The position numbers were made by a program, and so were the translations under genes. 64,000 nucleotides of DNA from Rosenbergiella australiborealis (GTDB lineage: Bacteria > Pseudomonadota > Gammaproteobacteria > Enterobacterales > Enterobacteriaceae): the NCBI RefSeq assembly GCF_018494035.1, contig NZ_JABBFO010000010.1:35372-99371 (forward strand), written 5' to 3'. Positions within the stretch are counted from its first letter, which is position 1. Each line of letters starts with the position of its first letter. This document shows, in pieces, positions 9,556 to 19,208 of the stretch. The notes below the pieces were generated by a model. It was not told the DNA's origin. It was given only the letters and a program-made list of their open reading frames with translations, and searched no databases.

Positions 9556-10260
9556 ATGACATCCATTTCGTTAAACTTACGCTCAGTGGAACAACGAATC
9601 GCGGGTATTGCCACGCAATGTGGGCGAGCGCCTCAAGAAATAACGTTACTTGCGGTGAGCAAAACTAAACCTGAGAGCGACATCACCGCAGCCTATGAAG
9701 CGGGACAACGCTGCTTTGGTGAAAATTATGTGCAGGAGGGGGTCAGCAAAATAGCGGCTCTCTCCCACTTGGCCGATATTGACTGGCACTTTATTGGCCC
9801 ATTGCAGTCAAATAAAAGCCGTTTGGTGGCGGAAAACTTTGCTTGGTGTCATACCATTGATCGTTTAAAGCTAGCACAGCGCCTCAGCGCGCAGCGCCCT
9901 GAACATTTGCCGCCATTAAATGTGTTAATTCAAATTAATATCAGCGATGAGTCCAGTAAGTCGGGGATCCGTGAAGAAGCACTCAATGCGTTAGCGGCAG
10001 AGATAAGCCAACTCCCCCGTCTAACACTGCGTGGGATCATGGCGATCCCGGCTCCTGAACCCGATCACAGACAACAACTTATTGTCTGCCAACGTATGGC
10101 GGCGCTTTATCATTCTTTGGCCAATGATTATCCACAGGTTGATACGCTTTCGCTGGGAATGAGTGACGATCTCGATGCGGCGATAACCGCAGGCAGTACC
10201 CTTGTACGAGTGGGTAGCGCGATATTTGGTGCCCGTCAGTACCCTTCTTCATCTTCATAA
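9556..10260 (+). CDS. yggS: Pyridoxal phosphate homeostasis protein (YggS/PLPBP)
   Basis: PLP-binding protein of the alanine racemase N-terminal fold, 234 residues, involved in vitamin B6 and amino acid homeostasis rather than a known catalysis. PLP lysine context LLAVSKTKP near residue 36, then CFGENYVQEG, WHFIGPLQSNK, IQINISDESSKSG, LSLGMSDDLDAAI and the C-terminal GSTLVRVGSAIFGAR phosphate-binding segment. First gene of a likely yggS-yggT-rdgB-hemW operon. Confidence 0.96.
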   Translation: MTSISLNLRSVEQRIAGIATQCGRAPQEITLLAVSKTKPESDITAAYEAGQRCFGENYVQEGVSKIAALSHLADIDWHFIGPLQSNKSRLVAENFAWCHTIDRLKLAQRLSAQRPEHLPPLNVLIQINISDESSKSGIREEALNALAAEISQLPRLTLRGIMAIPAPEPDHRQQLIVCQRMAALYHSLANDYPQVDTLSLGMSDDLDAAITAGSTLVRVGSAIFGARQYPSSSS

Positions 10261-10273
10261 GCTAAGGAAAATT

Positions 10274-10828
10274 ATGTATACCTTGACGTTTTTGGTCAAA
10301 ACTTTTATCGAGCTCTACGTGCTCGTCTTACTGTTACGCATTTGGATGCAATGGGCGCGTTGTGATTTTTATAATCCTCTCGCGCAATTTGTCGTTAAAC
10401 TCACACAACCGATTATTGCACCGCTTCGTCGTGTGATTCCGGCAATCGGCCCGATCGACAGTGCATCACTTCTGCTCGCGTTCGTCTTAACCGCCCTGAA
10501 ATATCCACTGCTGGTGGCTATTAACAATGGCGGATTTTCGCTTTCCTTCGGTCTACTGCTCATCGGCGTACTATCGCTGTGTAAAGCCGCCGGTAATTTA
10601 GTGTTTTGGGTGATTTTGATTCGCTCGATCATGAGCTGGGTAAGCCAAGGTCGCAGCCCTGTCGATTATGTTCTGTATCAACTTACCGAACCCCTAATGT
10701 CACCGATTAGACGCTGGTTACCCGCGATGGGAGGGATCGACTTCTCAGCCATGATCGTTATCCTTATTCTGTACGCGTTAAATTATCTTGGTATGGATCT
10801 GTTCCCTAACTTATGGATGTGGTTATAA
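10274..10828 (+). CDS. yggT: YggT family integral membrane protein
   Basis: 184-residue inner-membrane protein with two YggT repeats, each with hydrophobic helices and an amphipathic segment: RIWMQWARCDFYNPLAQFV...TQPIIAPLRRVIPAIGPID and again SIMSWVSQGRSPVDYVLYQL...PLMSPIRRWLPAMGGID. Function is not firmly known. ATG 10274 follows TAAGGA and gives the E. coli-like start MYTLTFLVKTFIELY; the frame is open upstream into yggS but that extension is not supported. It abuts rdgB directly. In E. coli yggU lies between them; it is missing here. Confidence 0.93.
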   Translation: MYTLTFLVKTFIELYVLVLLLRIWMQWARCDFYNPLAQFVVKLTQPIIAPLRRVIPAIGPIDSASLLLAFVLTALKYPLLVAINNGGFSLSFGLLLIGVLSLCKAAGNLVFWVILIRSIMSWVSQGRSPVDYVLYQLTEPLMSPIRRWLPAMGGIDFSAMIVILILYALNYLGMDLFPNLWMWL

Positions 10829-11443
10829 ATGATGGCAAATCACTGTTCTGCACAAAAGGTTGTGTTGGCGACCGGGAACGCCGGTAAAGTTAATGAACTG
10901 GCCGATTTACTCGCTGATAGGGGATTAACCATCATCGCCCAAACAGAATTGGGCGTTGGTTCCGTCGAGGAGACCGACCTGACCTTCATTGAAAATGCCT
11001 TAATCAAAGCCCGTCACGCGGCTCGGATCACCGGCCTTCCTGCCATTGCTGATGACTCAGGGTTGGCTGTGGATGCATTACAAGGGGCTCCGGGTATCTA
11101 TTCCGCTCGTTATGCCGGAGAAGGGGCAACAGATGGTGACAATCTTGCCAAGCTGCTTGAGGCAATGAAAACGGTGCCCGATGGCCAGCGCCAAGCCGCT
11201 TTTCACTGTGTTTTAGTCTACTTAGCGCATGCTGATGACCCAACACCCATAGTCTGTTATGGACGTTGGCCCGGCGTAATTGCTCGCGAGCCACGTGGCA
11301 ACGGTGGCTTTGGCTACGATCCTATCTTTTATGTGCCAGAGCATCAAAAAAGTGCAGCCGAAATGACTAAAGCTGAAAAATCTGCAGTGTCACATCGAGG
11401 CCAAGCCTTAAAGCAACTCATGGAAGCATTACGTAATGGCTAA
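10829..11443 (+). CDS. rdgB: dITP/XTP pyrophosphatase
   Basis: House-cleaning nucleotide hydrolase that removes ITP, dITP and XTP and so prevents mutagenic incorporation. 204 residues with the Ham1 signature: [15 protein letters not shown] at the N-terminus, [38 protein letters not shown] and [13 protein letters not shown] 10829 follows the yggT stop with no gap; the second ATG at 10832 is equally possible. The stop overlaps hemW by 8 bases. Confidence 0.97.
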   Translation: MMANHCSAQKVVLATGNAGKVNELADLLADRGLTIIAQTELGVGSVEETDLTFIENALIKARHAARITGLPAIADDSGLAVDALQGAPGIYSARYAGEGATDGDNLAKLLEAMKTVPDGQRQAAFHCVLVYLAHADDPTPIVCYGRWPGVIAREPRGNGGFGYDPIFYVPEHQKSAAEMTKAEKSAVSHRGQALKQLMEALRNG

Positions 11444-12581
11444 CCCTTTGCCAACGTTAAGTTTATATATTCATATCCCGTGGTGTGTACAAAAGTGCCC
11501 CTATTGTGATTTTAATTCCCATGCGTTGAAAGGTGAAGTTCCTCATCAAGAGTATGTCGAACATCTGCTTAATGATTTGGAGGATAGCCTGCATCTGGTT
11601 CAAGGACGGCAGTTAGCAACGATCTTCATTGGTGGTGGAACGCCGAGCCTTCTCAGTAGCCAAGCCATGCACCAGCTGATGGCGGGAGTTCGCCAACGTA
11701 TTCCTCTCTCGGCCCAATGTGAAATTACGATGGAGGCCAATCCCGGTACCGTTGAGGCAGAACGTTTCAGTGCCTACCAACAAGCAGGGATTAACCGTAT
11801 ATCTATTGGGGTACAGAGTTTCGAGGCAGCAAAGTTAACGAGACTGGGTAGGATCCACGGGCCTGAAGAAGCCGTACGTGCCGCGCATTTGGCGACAGAG
11901 TTGGGATTACGGAGTTTTAACCTTGATCTGATGCATGGACTGCCCGATCAGAGTATTGAGCAAGCCTTGGACGATTTACGTCAAGCTATTGCCCTTAATC
12001 CCCCTCACCTCTCTTGGTATCAGCTCACCATCGAACCGAATACCCTGTTTGCCTCGCGTCCACCACAATTACCTGACGATGATGATTTGTGGGATATTTT
12101 CGAGCAAGGCGATCAATTACTGCGAGCAGCGGGTTACGAGCAATATGAAACGTCGGCTTATGCTAAACCGGGTTATCGTTGCGAGCATAATCTGAACTAC
12201 TGGCGATTTGGCGATTATCTCGGTATTGGTTGCGGAGCTCACGGCAAAATAACCCTTGCTGATGGCAATATTCTGCGAACGGTGAAAACGCGTCATCCAA
12301 AAGGCTATATGCGCGGGGAGTATCTCGATCGTCAATTTATGGTCGCTGACGACGATAAAGCCTTCGAGTTTTTTATGAATCGTTTCCGATTATTAGAAGC
12401 CTGTCCTCGAGAGGAGTTTTCACGCCTCACCGGTTTGTCAGAACAGCAGGTACGTCCGGCTCTTGATAAGGCTATTAAGGCGGGTTATCTCGACGAAACT
12501 GCCGAGCACTGGCAGATTACATCAAAAGGAAAACTGTTCTTAAATTCATTACTCGAAGCATTCTTACCTGACAACGATTAA
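11436..12581 (+). CDS. hemW: Heme chaperone HemW (radical SAM family)
   Basis: 381-residue radical SAM protein related to HemN; current knowledge points to heme delivery rather than coproporphyrinogen oxidation. The 4Fe-4S motif CVQKCPYC lies at about residues 17-24 (C-x3-C-x2-C), with [10 protein letters not shown] and EITMEANPG following, RISIGVQSF and the C-terminal HemN-type domain ([16 protein letters not shown]). Last gene of the yggS operon, translationally coupled to rdgB. Confidence 0.95.
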   Translation: MANPLPTLSLYIHIPWCVQKCPYCDFNSHALKGEVPHQEYVEHLLNDLEDSLHLVQGRQLATIFIGGGTPSLLSSQAMHQLMAGVRQRIPLSAQCEITMEANPGTVEAERFSAYQQAGINRISIGVQSFEAAKLTRLGRIHGPEEAVRAAHLATELGLRSFNLDLMHGLPDQSIEQALDDLRQAIALNPPHLSWYQLTIEPNTLFASRPPQLPDDDDLWDIFEQGDQLLRAAGYEQYETSAYAKPGYRCEHNLNYWRFGDYLGIGCGAHGKITLADGNILRTVKTRHPKGYMRGEYLDRQFMVADDDKAFEFFMNRFRLLEACPREEFSRLTGLSEQQVRPALDKAIKAGYLDETAEHWQITSKGKLFLNSLLEAFLPDND

Positions 12582-12596
12582 CACCGTTTTATCGGC

Positions 12597-12634
12597 AATG
12601 CCCCCAACGACACATCTGGCCTTTGGGGGCATTT
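12597..12634. terminator. Bidirectional terminator between hemW and mltC
   Basis: AATGCCCCCAA (12597-12607) pairs with TTGGGGGCATT (12623-12633), an 11-bp stem with T-rich flanks on both strands, placed between the convergent hemW and mltC stops. Confidence 0.85.
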
Positions 12635-12636
12635 AA

Positions 12637-13713
12637 TTAATAACGAAAATAACTTCGTTGCGCTTTATCCACTTTGTATAAGTAGCGGCGCGATTCAGCG
12701 GCTGGATGATTACGAACCAAAATTCGATAAACTTCACCCGGTGGCATGGCGTTTATGATCTCAATCGCCTTATCTTTATTATTAGAAAAAACTCTTAATA
12801 CACTGCCAGCACCGCCGTTGTAGGCCGTGATCACCGCATAACGCCGAGATTCCGGATCAGTAATACCCGCCAAGTAGTTATTTTGCAGAATAGAGAGATA
12901 AGCCGTTCCGGCATCAATATTATTTTCAGGATCGAGCAAATAACTGCGACTGGGTTTGCCCCACTTGCCCTTCATTTTAAAGACATCCACCCCGGCAGTA
13001 TGTTGGACAACCTGCATTAATCCTAACGCATCTGAGTTACTCACTGCATAGGGGTTAAAACTTGATTCGGTCTGCATAATTGCCAAGATTAACGAGACAT
13101 CAACACCATAGAGATCGGAGGCTTGTCGTACCATAGGTAAATAGCGGTGCGCACGTTGATTTAGGTGGTTAGGTACCATTGGAATGGTGACAGACCAAAT
13201 AACATGAATACCCGAGACCCGACGATGTAATTTATATCTGAGAAGGTAATCAGCAAAGCTACCGGCACGCCCTTTCCAGCGTATCGGTTGACCTGTATTG
13301 TCTAATACCTGACCATAAAGTAAGGGCTCTTTACTCAAATTAATGTCGTTGGCATCTGAGTAGAGATCAACATTCCCCGGATTTTCACCAATTAATAAGG
13401 TTGTGATAATCGCATCACGTAAGCTGCCTACAGGGTCGGAGGAAGAGACCGATTCAATGGTAATTTTACCGCTTTCAAAGTTGATATGGCTACGCGTGTA
13501 ATAATTATCACTATATTTTACATAGTCTTTAGGCCCGGCAATCAGAACTTCATTTATCCCCCAGATGTTTTCGATATTATGGGCAAATTGTCCCATAAGA
13601 ATGTCAAAACCATTCGTATCTTTAACCCAATCTTCATGATAAACGCTTTTTTTATCGCCAGAACATGAGACGAGCAATGGCGCGATGAGTATGAGAGGAA
13701 GCAATTTTTTCAT
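12637..13713 (-). CDS. mltC: Membrane-bound lytic murein transglycosylase C
   Basis: Outer-membrane lipoprotein that cleaves murein glycan strands with formation of 1,6-anhydromuramic acid. 358 residues. Lipoprotein signal [17 protein letters not shown], the MltC N-terminal domain ([22 protein letters not shown]), then the goose-lysozyme-like SLT domain with catalytic Glu in [23 protein letters not shown] and [14 protein letters not shown]. Downstream of mutY and yggX in the same direction, as in E. coli. Confidence 0.96.
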   Translation of the reverse strand: MKKLLPLILIAPLLVSCSGDKKSVYHEDWVKDTNGFDILMGQFAHNIENIWGINEVLIAGPKDYVKYSDNYYTRSHINFESGKITIESVSSSDPVGSLRDAIITTLLIGENPGNVDLYSDANDINLSKEPLLYGQVLDNTGQPIRWKGRAGSFADYLLRYKLHRRVSGIHVIWSVTIPMVPNHLNQRAHRYLPMVRQASDLYGVDVSLILAIMQTESSFNPYAVSNSDALGLMQVVQHTAGVDVFKMKGKWGKPSRSYLLDPENNIDAGTAYLSILQNNYLAGITDPESRRYAVITAYNGGAGSVLRVFSNNKDKAIEIINAMPPGEVYRILVRNHPAAESRRYLYKVDKAQRSYFRY

Positions 13714-13756
13714 AAGGTGAAGTTCTGGCTGCTTAGCATAATGTGGTCGATGTTAT

Positions 13757-14035
13757 TCAGTTTGACTGTGCAGGAGGCGTATAACCGTCAATGTGAACCT
13801 CTTTTCCCTCAAACAGGAAATTCACCATTTCTTGCTCGATAATTTTACGATGTTCAGGATTCATCATATTTAACTTTTGCTCGTTGATAAGCATAGTTTG
13901 TTTTGCCATCCATTGTTGCCAAGCGGGCTTTGAGATTTCTTGAAAGATACGTTTTCCTATCTCGCCGGGATACAATTGAAAATCTTGGCCTTCAGCGTCT
14001 TGTTGTAGAAATGTGCAGAAAATGGTACGGCTCAT
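13757..14035 (-). CDS. yggX: Iron-sulfur cluster protection protein YggX
   Basis: 92-residue acidic cytoplasmic protein of the YggX family, linked to Fe(II) trafficking and oxidative damage protection of Fe-S enzymes. Whole-length family features: [16 protein letters not shown] with the conserved Cys, [21 protein letters not shown] and [21 protein letters not shown]. Starts 12 bp after the mutY stop, so it is co-transcribed with the mutY glycosylase, which itself carries an Fe-S cluster. Confidence 0.95.
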   Translation of the reverse strand: MSRTIFCTFLQQDAEGQDFQLYPGEIGKRIFQEISKPAWQQWMAKQTMLINEQKLNMMNPEHRKIIEQEMVNFLFEGKEVHIDGYTPPAQSN

Positions 14036-14047
14036 AGGTCAATCCTG

Positions 14048-15121
14048 TTATTGATTATTCGCCATGGCTAGCTCATGGCTTAACTCATGCAATATACGTT
14101 GAACGGGTGCCGCTAATCCGACGGATTGCGGCAGGGTTAAGTTATACCAGAGAGTAACAGATTCCTCCATTAAAGCCGTGAAAGTTGGCTTATCAATCAG
14201 TACCGGAATAATCTGTAAATGAAAATGGCTAAACGTATGTTTAAAACTGGTCAAAGGCTGTAATTGGCCTTTAATCCCCTGTTGTTCTAGCCATTGCACC
14301 ATCTCTGTTTGTGTAGCAAACTGGGGGAAACTATACAGCCCACCCCAAATACCGGCCCCCGGTCTCTTCTCAAGCAAAACGCGGTTTTCTTGCTTCAATA
14401 ACAATAGCCAAGCTTCGCGGGTTGGAAGATCTTTTTTGGGTTTTTTTCCCGGATAATCTTGCCAACGTTGTTGTGCCGAGGCGATACAGCCCTCGTTTAA
14501 GGGACAAAGTTGACATTTCGGCCGAGAACGCGTGCAGACCATCGCCCCTAAATCCATCATCGCTTGGTTGAAGGCCGCCACTTCTTCGCTCGGTGTGACC
14601 GACTCACTTAAGGCCCATAATTTATTTTCAACCTCACGCTGCCCCGGCCAGCCCTCAACGGCATAATAGCGGGCAAGCACTCGCTTTACATTGCCGTCCA
14701 AGATAGGGTGATGTTGCCCTAATGATAGCGAGAGTATTGCCCCCGCAGTCGAGCGCCCAATACCGGGCAACGCAACGACCTGCTCGAACGTTTCAGGAAA
14801 TATCCCCTGATGTTCACTCATCACTTGGCAGGCTGCTTTATGAAGATTCCTCGCCCGCGCGTAGTAACCTAGCCCAGTCCATAAATGAAGAACATGATCG
14901 ATGGGGGCGGCACTTAGTGCGGCGACCGTTGGATATTGTGCCAGAAAACGTTCAAAATAAGGGATAACCGTGGCAACCTGTGTCTGTTGAAGCATAACTT
15001 CAGACAACCACACCTTATAGGGCGTTTTTTCTTGCTGCCACGGCAGCGTTTTTCGTCCAAACTGGTGATACCATGTCAGCACGAGGCTTGAAAAAGAAGT
15101 TCCGGTAGTGGTTTTTGACAT
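14048..15121 (-). CDS. mutY: A/G-specific adenine glycosylase
   Basis: DNA repair glycosylase that removes A mispaired with 8-oxoguanine. 357 residues: helix-hairpin-helix [13 protein letters not shown] with catalytic Asp in [34 protein letters not shown] near the N-terminus, a 4Fe-4S loop [17 protein letters not shown] (C-x6-C-x2-C-x5-C) around residue 192-208, and a C-terminal NUDIX-like 8-oxoG recognition domain with [15 protein letters not shown]. First gene of mutY-yggX-mltC; divergent from trmB. Confidence 0.97.
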   Translation of the reverse strand: MSKTTTGTSFSSLVLTWYHQFGRKTLPWQQEKTPYKVWLSEVMLQQTQVATVIPYFERFLAQYPTVAALSAAPIDHVLHLWTGLGYYARARNLHKAACQVMSEHQGIFPETFEQVVALPGIGRSTAGAILSLSLGQHHPILDGNVKRVLARYYAVEGWPGQREVENKLWALSESVTPSEEVAAFNQAMMDLGAMVCTRSRPKCQLCPLNEGCIASAQQRWQDYPGKKPKKDLPTREAWLLLLKQENRVLLEKRPGAGIWGGLYSFPQFATQTEMVQWLEQQGIKGQLQPLTSFKHTFSHFHLQIIPVLIDKPTFTALMEESVTLWYNLTLPQSVGLAAPVQRILHELSHELAMANNQ

Positions 15122-15264
15122 CGTTTATATAGAATTTGCGAAGAGAGAAGTCCAAATTGCAGCATAGACCCAGCATTAAGTAAACCACTGCTTGGTAAAC
15201 GCTTGCTTATCAGGCTTAACTTTGCATAATCCCCGTTTAAAATTGAAAAACTCGCAGGCTTATT

Positions 15265-15984
15265 ATGATTAATGACGTCATTACACCAGAATTTGATGAG
15301 AATGGGCGTCCATTACGCCGAATAAGAAGTTTTGTTCGACGCCAAGGCCGCCTTACTAAAGGGCAACAACAAGCCTTGGACGAGCTCTGGCCGATCAATG
15401 GTATTGAATACTCCGCAGAACCGATGGATTTTGCGCTTATTTTTGGGCGGGAAGCACCATTAGTATTAGAGATCGGTTTTGGTATGGGTGCATCGTTAGT
15501 CGAAATGGCAAAAGCCAATCCACATCAGAACTTTCTGGGTATTGAAGTGCATGCACCCGGTGTCGGTGCCTGTTTAGCGAGCGCTCACGAAGCGGGTGTG
15601 ACGAACTTACGGGTTATGTGTCACGATGCGGTGGAAGTGCTTGAAAAAATGATCCCCGATAATTCGTTACGTTTAACCCAACTGTTTTTCCCTGATCCTT
15701 GGCACAAAGCTCGCCATAATAAACGTCGTATCGTCCAAGTCCCTTTTGCTGAGTTAATTCTTCGCAAGCTGAAACTGGGTGGCGTCTTTCATATGGCAAC
15801 TGATTGGGAAAATTATGCAGAACATATGTTGGAAGTGATGCAGTCTATTCCAGGCTATATCAATCAAGCGCCTGACGGACTCTATGTTCCACGGCCTGAT
15901 TCACGTCCGCTCACTAAGTTTGAACAACGGGGTCACCGTTTAGGGCATGGTGTGTGGGATTTAATGTTTGAGAGGATTAAATAA
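15265..15984 (+). CDS. trmB: tRNA (guanine-N7-)-methyltransferase
   Basis: Forms m7G46 in tRNA using S-adenosylmethionine. 239 residues, beginning [23 protein letters not shown] as in E. coli TrmB. Rossmann motif [12 protein letters not shown], then [44 protein letters not shown] (the family signature) and [22 protein letters not shown] near the C-terminus. Overlaps yggL by one base, so the two are coupled. Confidence 0.97.
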   Translation: MINDVITPEFDENGRPLRRIRSFVRRQGRLTKGQQQALDELWPINGIEYSAEPMDFALIFGREAPLVLEIGFGMGASLVEMAKANPHQNFLGIEVHAPGVGACLASAHEAGVTNLRVMCHDAVEVLEKMIPDNSLRLTQLFFPDPWHKARHNKRRIVQVPFAELILRKLKLGGVFHMATDWENYAEHMLEVMQSIPGYINQAPDGLYVPRPDSRPLTKFEQRGHRLGHGVWDLMFERIK

Positions 15985-16310
15985 TGGCTGTTAACCGTAG
16001 TCGTCGTTTACGTAAAAAATTACATATTGATGAGTTTCAAGAATTTGGCTTTTCCGTTGCTTGGTCATTTCCGGCAGGTAGCGATACCGCAACCATTGAT
16101 CAAACGGTTGATGATTTCATCCGTGAAGTGATCGAACCACAAGGCCTTGCCTATGATGGGAGTGGGTATTTGCAGTGGGAAGGATTGGTATGTTTGCAAA
16201 AAACCGGAAAATGTACCGATGAACATCGTGCCGCGGTAAAACAGTGGCTGACCCAAAAAGGGTTAGAGAATGTTCAAGTTACGGAACTGTTTGATGTTTG
16301 GTGGGACTAA
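15984..16310 (+). CDS. yggL: YggL family 50S ribosome-binding protein
   Basis: 108-residue member of the DUF469/YggL family, reported to associate with the 50S subunit. Visible: a basic N-terminus [55 protein letters not shown] and a C-terminal VTELFDVWWD. Coupled to trmB by a TAATG overlap; an intrinsic terminator follows. Confidence 0.93.
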   Translation: MAVNRSRRLRKKLHIDEFQEFGFSVAWSFPAGSDTATIDQTVDDFIREVIEPQGLAYDGSGYLQWEGLVCLQKTGKCTDEHRAAVKQWLTQKGLENVQVTELFDVWWD

Positions 16311-16326
16311 GTTAGGATAGTCCCCA

Positions 16327-16362
16327 GACGGATAGTCATCAAAGGATTATCCGTCAATTTTT
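16327..16362 (+). terminator. Intrinsic terminator of trmB-yggL
   Basis: GACGGATA (16327-16334) and TATCCGTC (16348-16355) form an 8-bp stem followed by AATTTTT. Confidence 0.85.
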
Positions 16363-16380
16363 CCCTTCTGGAGAATCTCC

Positions 16381-17097
16381 ATGTTACGCAAGATCCTATT
16401 AGCTACTTTACTAGTCTCGGCAGTACAGGCTCATGCCGCCTACCAATGTGACTCAATTCCTAAAGACGATATTACCGTTTCACCTCAAAGCGTGGCGATC
16501 ACGGGAAGTGATGGCAATATGACCATTACCCCAACTGGCGATATCACCTTTAACGGTAGTGCGCGGCAACCTTCTGCCACTGTGCGTCAACAAGCCATTG
16601 CTTATCAAGCAGCTGTTCGTAAAGACATGCCGTGGATCAATCAAGGCGCTCATCAACGCCTCGATCAAGCTAAAATAGCATTAGATCGTATTATTACCGA
16701 AAAATTAGGCGCGGACAGTGGGATCCACAAACGCTTGAATAGTTTGGATGTTCAGTTAAAGGAACAATTTTCCCGTGTGCTTTCGCAAGATAATGGCGTG
16801 ATGACCTATCACCATAGCGCGATCGATAGCGTGCATCAAAACAGTGAAAAATTGGTACAAAATGCGATGGGTGGCGTACTGCAAGATAGTCTCAATGAGA
16901 TGGGTAATATGAAAAATCTCAGTAGTACGAGTAATCCATTGCAAGCGCTGATGGGGAATCTTGGTGGGTTACAACAAGCCGTTCAACAAGAATGGAAACA
17001 ACACGAAGATGATTTCCAACAATTTGGCCAACAAGTTTGTCAACGTGTCACGCTGCTAGAAACACAGCGTCATGCGCTCTACAAGGCGGTAAAATAA
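16381..17097 (+). CDS. yggN: DUF2884 family periplasmic protein YggN
   Basis: 238-residue exported protein of unknown function. Signal peptide MLRKILLATLLVSAVQAHAAY, followed by a beta-rich start (CDSIPKDDITVSPQSVAITGSDGNMTITPTGDITF) and a long, largely helical, glutamine-rich body with a C-terminal Cys (QQVCQRVTLLETQR) matching the early Cys, so a disulfide is possible. Ribosome site GGAGA precedes the ATG. Next to yggL as in E. coli. Confidence 0.9.
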   Translation: MLRKILLATLLVSAVQAHAAYQCDSIPKDDITVSPQSVAITGSDGNMTITPTGDITFNGSARQPSATVRQQAIAYQAAVRKDMPWINQGAHQRLDQAKIALDRIITEKLGADSGIHKRLNSLDVQLKEQFSRVLSQDNGVMTYHHSAIDSVHQNSEKLVQNAMGGVLQDSLNEMGNMKNLSSTSNPLQALMGNLGGLQQAVQQEWKQHEDDFQQFGQQVCQRVTLLETQRHALYKAVK

Positions 17098-17102
17098 TCG
17101 AT

Positions 17103-17125
17103 GAGGCTCGTTCTGAGCCTCTTTA
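17103..17125 (+). terminator. Likely terminator after yggN
   Basis: GAGGCTC (17103-17109) / GAGCCTC (17115-17121) stem with a 5-base loop and a short TTTAT tail. Confidence 0.7.
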
Positions 17126-17156
17126 TCTTGATAATCGCGAATGGGGGTAACACGTC

Positions 17157-18167
17157 ATGATGTTGCAAGCAATTTGGCTCACTCACTCAACGGGCTCTCC
17201 CATCTCGGCAAGCACAGAGATTGAAGCGTCTGCACTGACGCATTTTCCGGTCACGGTTCGTGTCCTTTATTCATCATTGAATTACAAGGACGCGCTGGCT
17301 ATTTGCGGTAAAGCTCCCGTAATACGTCAATTTCCACTGGTTCCAGGGATCGATATGGTGGGAGAAGTGATAGCCAGCCAACTCCCGAACTGGGCTGTCG
17401 GCCAGCAAGTCGTAGTCACTGGCTGGGGAATTGGTGAGCAGTATCATGGCGGATTAGCCGAAATTTTTTATGCCAAACCCGAATGGTTGATGGAGCTTCC
17501 CCCACAATTATCTGCTATCGATGCGGCGGTCATTGGTACCGCAGGGCTCACGGCAATGCTTGCGGTACTGCAACTTGAGCAACAAGGGATCACTCCCGAA
17601 CGTGGCCCAATCGCTGTCAGTGGTGCCAGCGGTGGAGTGGGCAGCTTTAGTACTTGGATTCTAGCGAAGCTCGGCTATGAGGTTGTGGCGATTACCGGTG
17701 ATTGTCAGGCAACCGAGTATTTGGTGGAGACATTAGGAGCCACCTCGCTATCCCCGCGCGCTGAATTTTCTGAGCCGGGAAAAAAATTACTCGCTGAACG
17801 CTGGGCCGGGGCGATCGATTGCGTGGGAAGTCACACGCTCGCGAATCTGCTTGCCGCAACACAACGCAATGGATGTGTTATCAGTTGTGGTATGGCACAA
17901 GGACTGACATTAGATACCAGTGTTGCGCCTTTTATTCTGCGCAGTGTTCGCTTAGTAGGCGTAGACAGTGTCTACTGTGAAACTGCACAGCGCCAAGCTG
18001 CTTGGCAGCGTTTTAGTACATTACTCAGCGAAGAAGCACTGCCTATTCCCTACCAAACTATCGACCTTGATCAGGTTATAGAAAGCGCCGAAAAGCTGTT
18101 GGAAGGGAATAACCGTGGACGTACTATTGTTGCGTTGGCTAAGCCCTACTCTTTACCGTGCCAGTAG
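17157..18167 (+). CDS. AcuI/YhdH-type NADPH-dependent acrylyl-CoA reductase family oxidoreductase
   Basis: 336-residue medium-chain dehydrogenase/reductase without structural zinc, of the YhdH/AcuI subfamily. Seen: VRVLYSSLNYKDALAICGKAP and FPLVPGIDMVGEV in the catalytic domain, GGLAEIFYAKPEWLMELP, then the nucleotide-binding GASGGVGSFSTWILAKLGYEVVAITG around residue 160-185, and a C-terminal SVRLVGVDSVYCE. The family reduces acryloyl-CoA and some quinones; the natural substrate here is inferred. Two adjacent ATGs (17157 and 17160) could start it. The 3' end overlaps the convergent ferric reductase gene by 22 bp. Confidence 0.88.
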   Translation: MMLQAIWLTHSTGSPISASTEIEASALTHFPVTVRVLYSSLNYKDALAICGKAPVIRQFPLVPGIDMVGEVIASQLPNWAVGQQVVVTGWGIGEQYHGGLAEIFYAKPEWLMELPPQLSAIDAAVIGTAGLTAMLAVLQLEQQGITPERGPIAVSGASGGVGSFSTWILAKLGYEVVAITGDCQATEYLVETLGATSLSPRAEFSEPGKKLLAERWAGAIDCVGSHTLANLLAATQRNGCVISCGMAQGLTLDTSVAPFILRSVRLVGVDSVYCETAQRQAAWQRFSTLLSEEALPIPYQTIDLDQVIESAEKLLEGNNRGRTIVALAKPYSLPCQ

Positions 18168-18940
18168 GCCACCGCCCTGACTAATTCCGGTGAACAGCCG
18201 CGTTGTTGAATAAAATAGTCACTTAAGTTTTTAACCGCTTTACCTTCCCCGGTTACCCAAACAAAGTAATCGTCTGTTGGGAAAGATAACGATTCGGTCA
18301 GCGTGATAACTTGCTCAATATTGGCTGAGTCGATCATATCCCCTTCAATACAGTGTAACTCGTGTCCGCCCAGTAATTCCCCTAAATAGGCGTCGATTAC
18401 ATGGCGGTCAGCAAATGCAATAAGTTTTATATGATTGGCGCTGACTGTACTCAGTCTTCGTTTCATGGCGGGTAAGCCAGTCTCGTCAAAAATATAAAGC
18501 TGTTCTGCATAGTCGCCAGGAATAACAAGCGATCCGCGAGGGCCAGCGATGGTGAGTAAGTCCCCCACCGCGACGTGTTCAGCCCATTCACTGGCAAGCC
18601 CTTTTTCATGACGATAAAAATCAATCGTCAAAGAGCCTTTTCCATCAAACGCTAAGGGGGTGTAATCTCGTGACTCAGGGCGTTGATTTTCAGGCCAAAC
18701 AATCCCTTCTTCACTGATGGTGGGGAGTATCGGCGCGCGTTGTCCCGTCTCAGGAAAAAACAATTTAATGTGATCATCACTGCCTGGGGAATCAAAGCCT
18801 GCCAGCGCCTCTGACTGAAAAGTAACCCGCCAGAATTGACCCGCCACCTGTTGTTTATCACTGACCGTTAACGTCCGAAATTTCAGTTCATTACGTACAC
18901 GATGGGGTATTTTTTTCCCCGAACTTAAGGTGTTAGACAT
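18146..18940 (-). CDS. Siderophore-interacting protein, NADPH-dependent ferric-chelate reductase (YqjH/ViuB-like)
   Basis: 264-residue cytoplasmic flavoprotein expected to reduce ferric siderophores and release iron. An N-terminal FAD-binding barrel carries SRDYTPLAFDGKGSLTIDF (FAD motif RxYT), EWAEHVAVGDLLTIAGPRGSL follows, and the C-terminal NAD(P)H-binding domain has YIFDETGLPAMKRRL, DDYFVWVTGEGKAVKNLSDYF and RAVAYWHGK, close to E. coli YqjH. A Fur-box-like sequence directly upstream supports iron repression. Tail-to-tail 22-bp overlap with the reductase gene before it. Confidence 0.9.
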   Translation of the reverse strand: MSNTLSSGKKIPHRVRNELKFRTLTVSDKQQVAGQFWRVTFQSEALAGFDSPGSDDHIKLFFPETGQRAPILPTISEEGIVWPENQRPESRDYTPLAFDGKGSLTIDFYRHEKGLASEWAEHVAVGDLLTIAGPRGSLVIPGDYAEQLYIFDETGLPAMKRRLSTVSANHIKLIAFADRHVIDAYLGELLGGHELHCIEGDMIDSANIEQVITLTESLSFPTDDYFVWVTGEGKAVKNLSDYFIQQRGCSPELVRAVAYWHGKE

Positions 18941-18990
18941 AGGTTCTCCTGATTAATTATGAGGTAAGTTTACTGCTGGATCCCGAACAT

Positions 18991-19014
18991 TAATAGTAAT
19001 AATTCTTATTATCA
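18991..19014. promoter_or_regulatory. Fur-box-like operator
   Basis: TAATAGTAATAATTCTTATTATCA is rich in GATAAT-type hexamers arranged as an inverted repeat, as in the Fur consensus GATAATGATAATCATTATC. It sits about 50 bp upstream of the siderophore-interacting protein start. Confidence 0.6.
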
Positions 19015-19148
19015 TGTTACTAAGATTTATCTCGATTTACACAACCCACTTAGCATAGGAACGCCGATGCCCCAACGCCAACGCTATAGTGTAAATAAAA
19101 TGTGTCTCGGGGATCTCCGCTCAGGACAGGCTAACAACTCTTGATTGA

Positions 19149-19158
19149 CTATACTTAA
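19149..19158 (+). promoter_or_regulatory. Sigma-S-type -10 element of treF
   Basis: CTATACTTAA matches the extended RpoS -10 consensus CTAYACTTAA. It lies 50 bp before the trehalase start; treF is known to be RpoS-dependent in E. coli. Confidence 0.6.
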
Positions 19159-19208
19159 TGAATTCACCAATGGGTGATCCTGCCCATATGTTAAGGAGGC
19201 GATGAGCT

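Noticed and set aside
10202-10273. Upstream extension of yggT into yggS
   Set aside because: Overlaps yggS; family N-terminus MYTLTFLVKTF begins at 10274.
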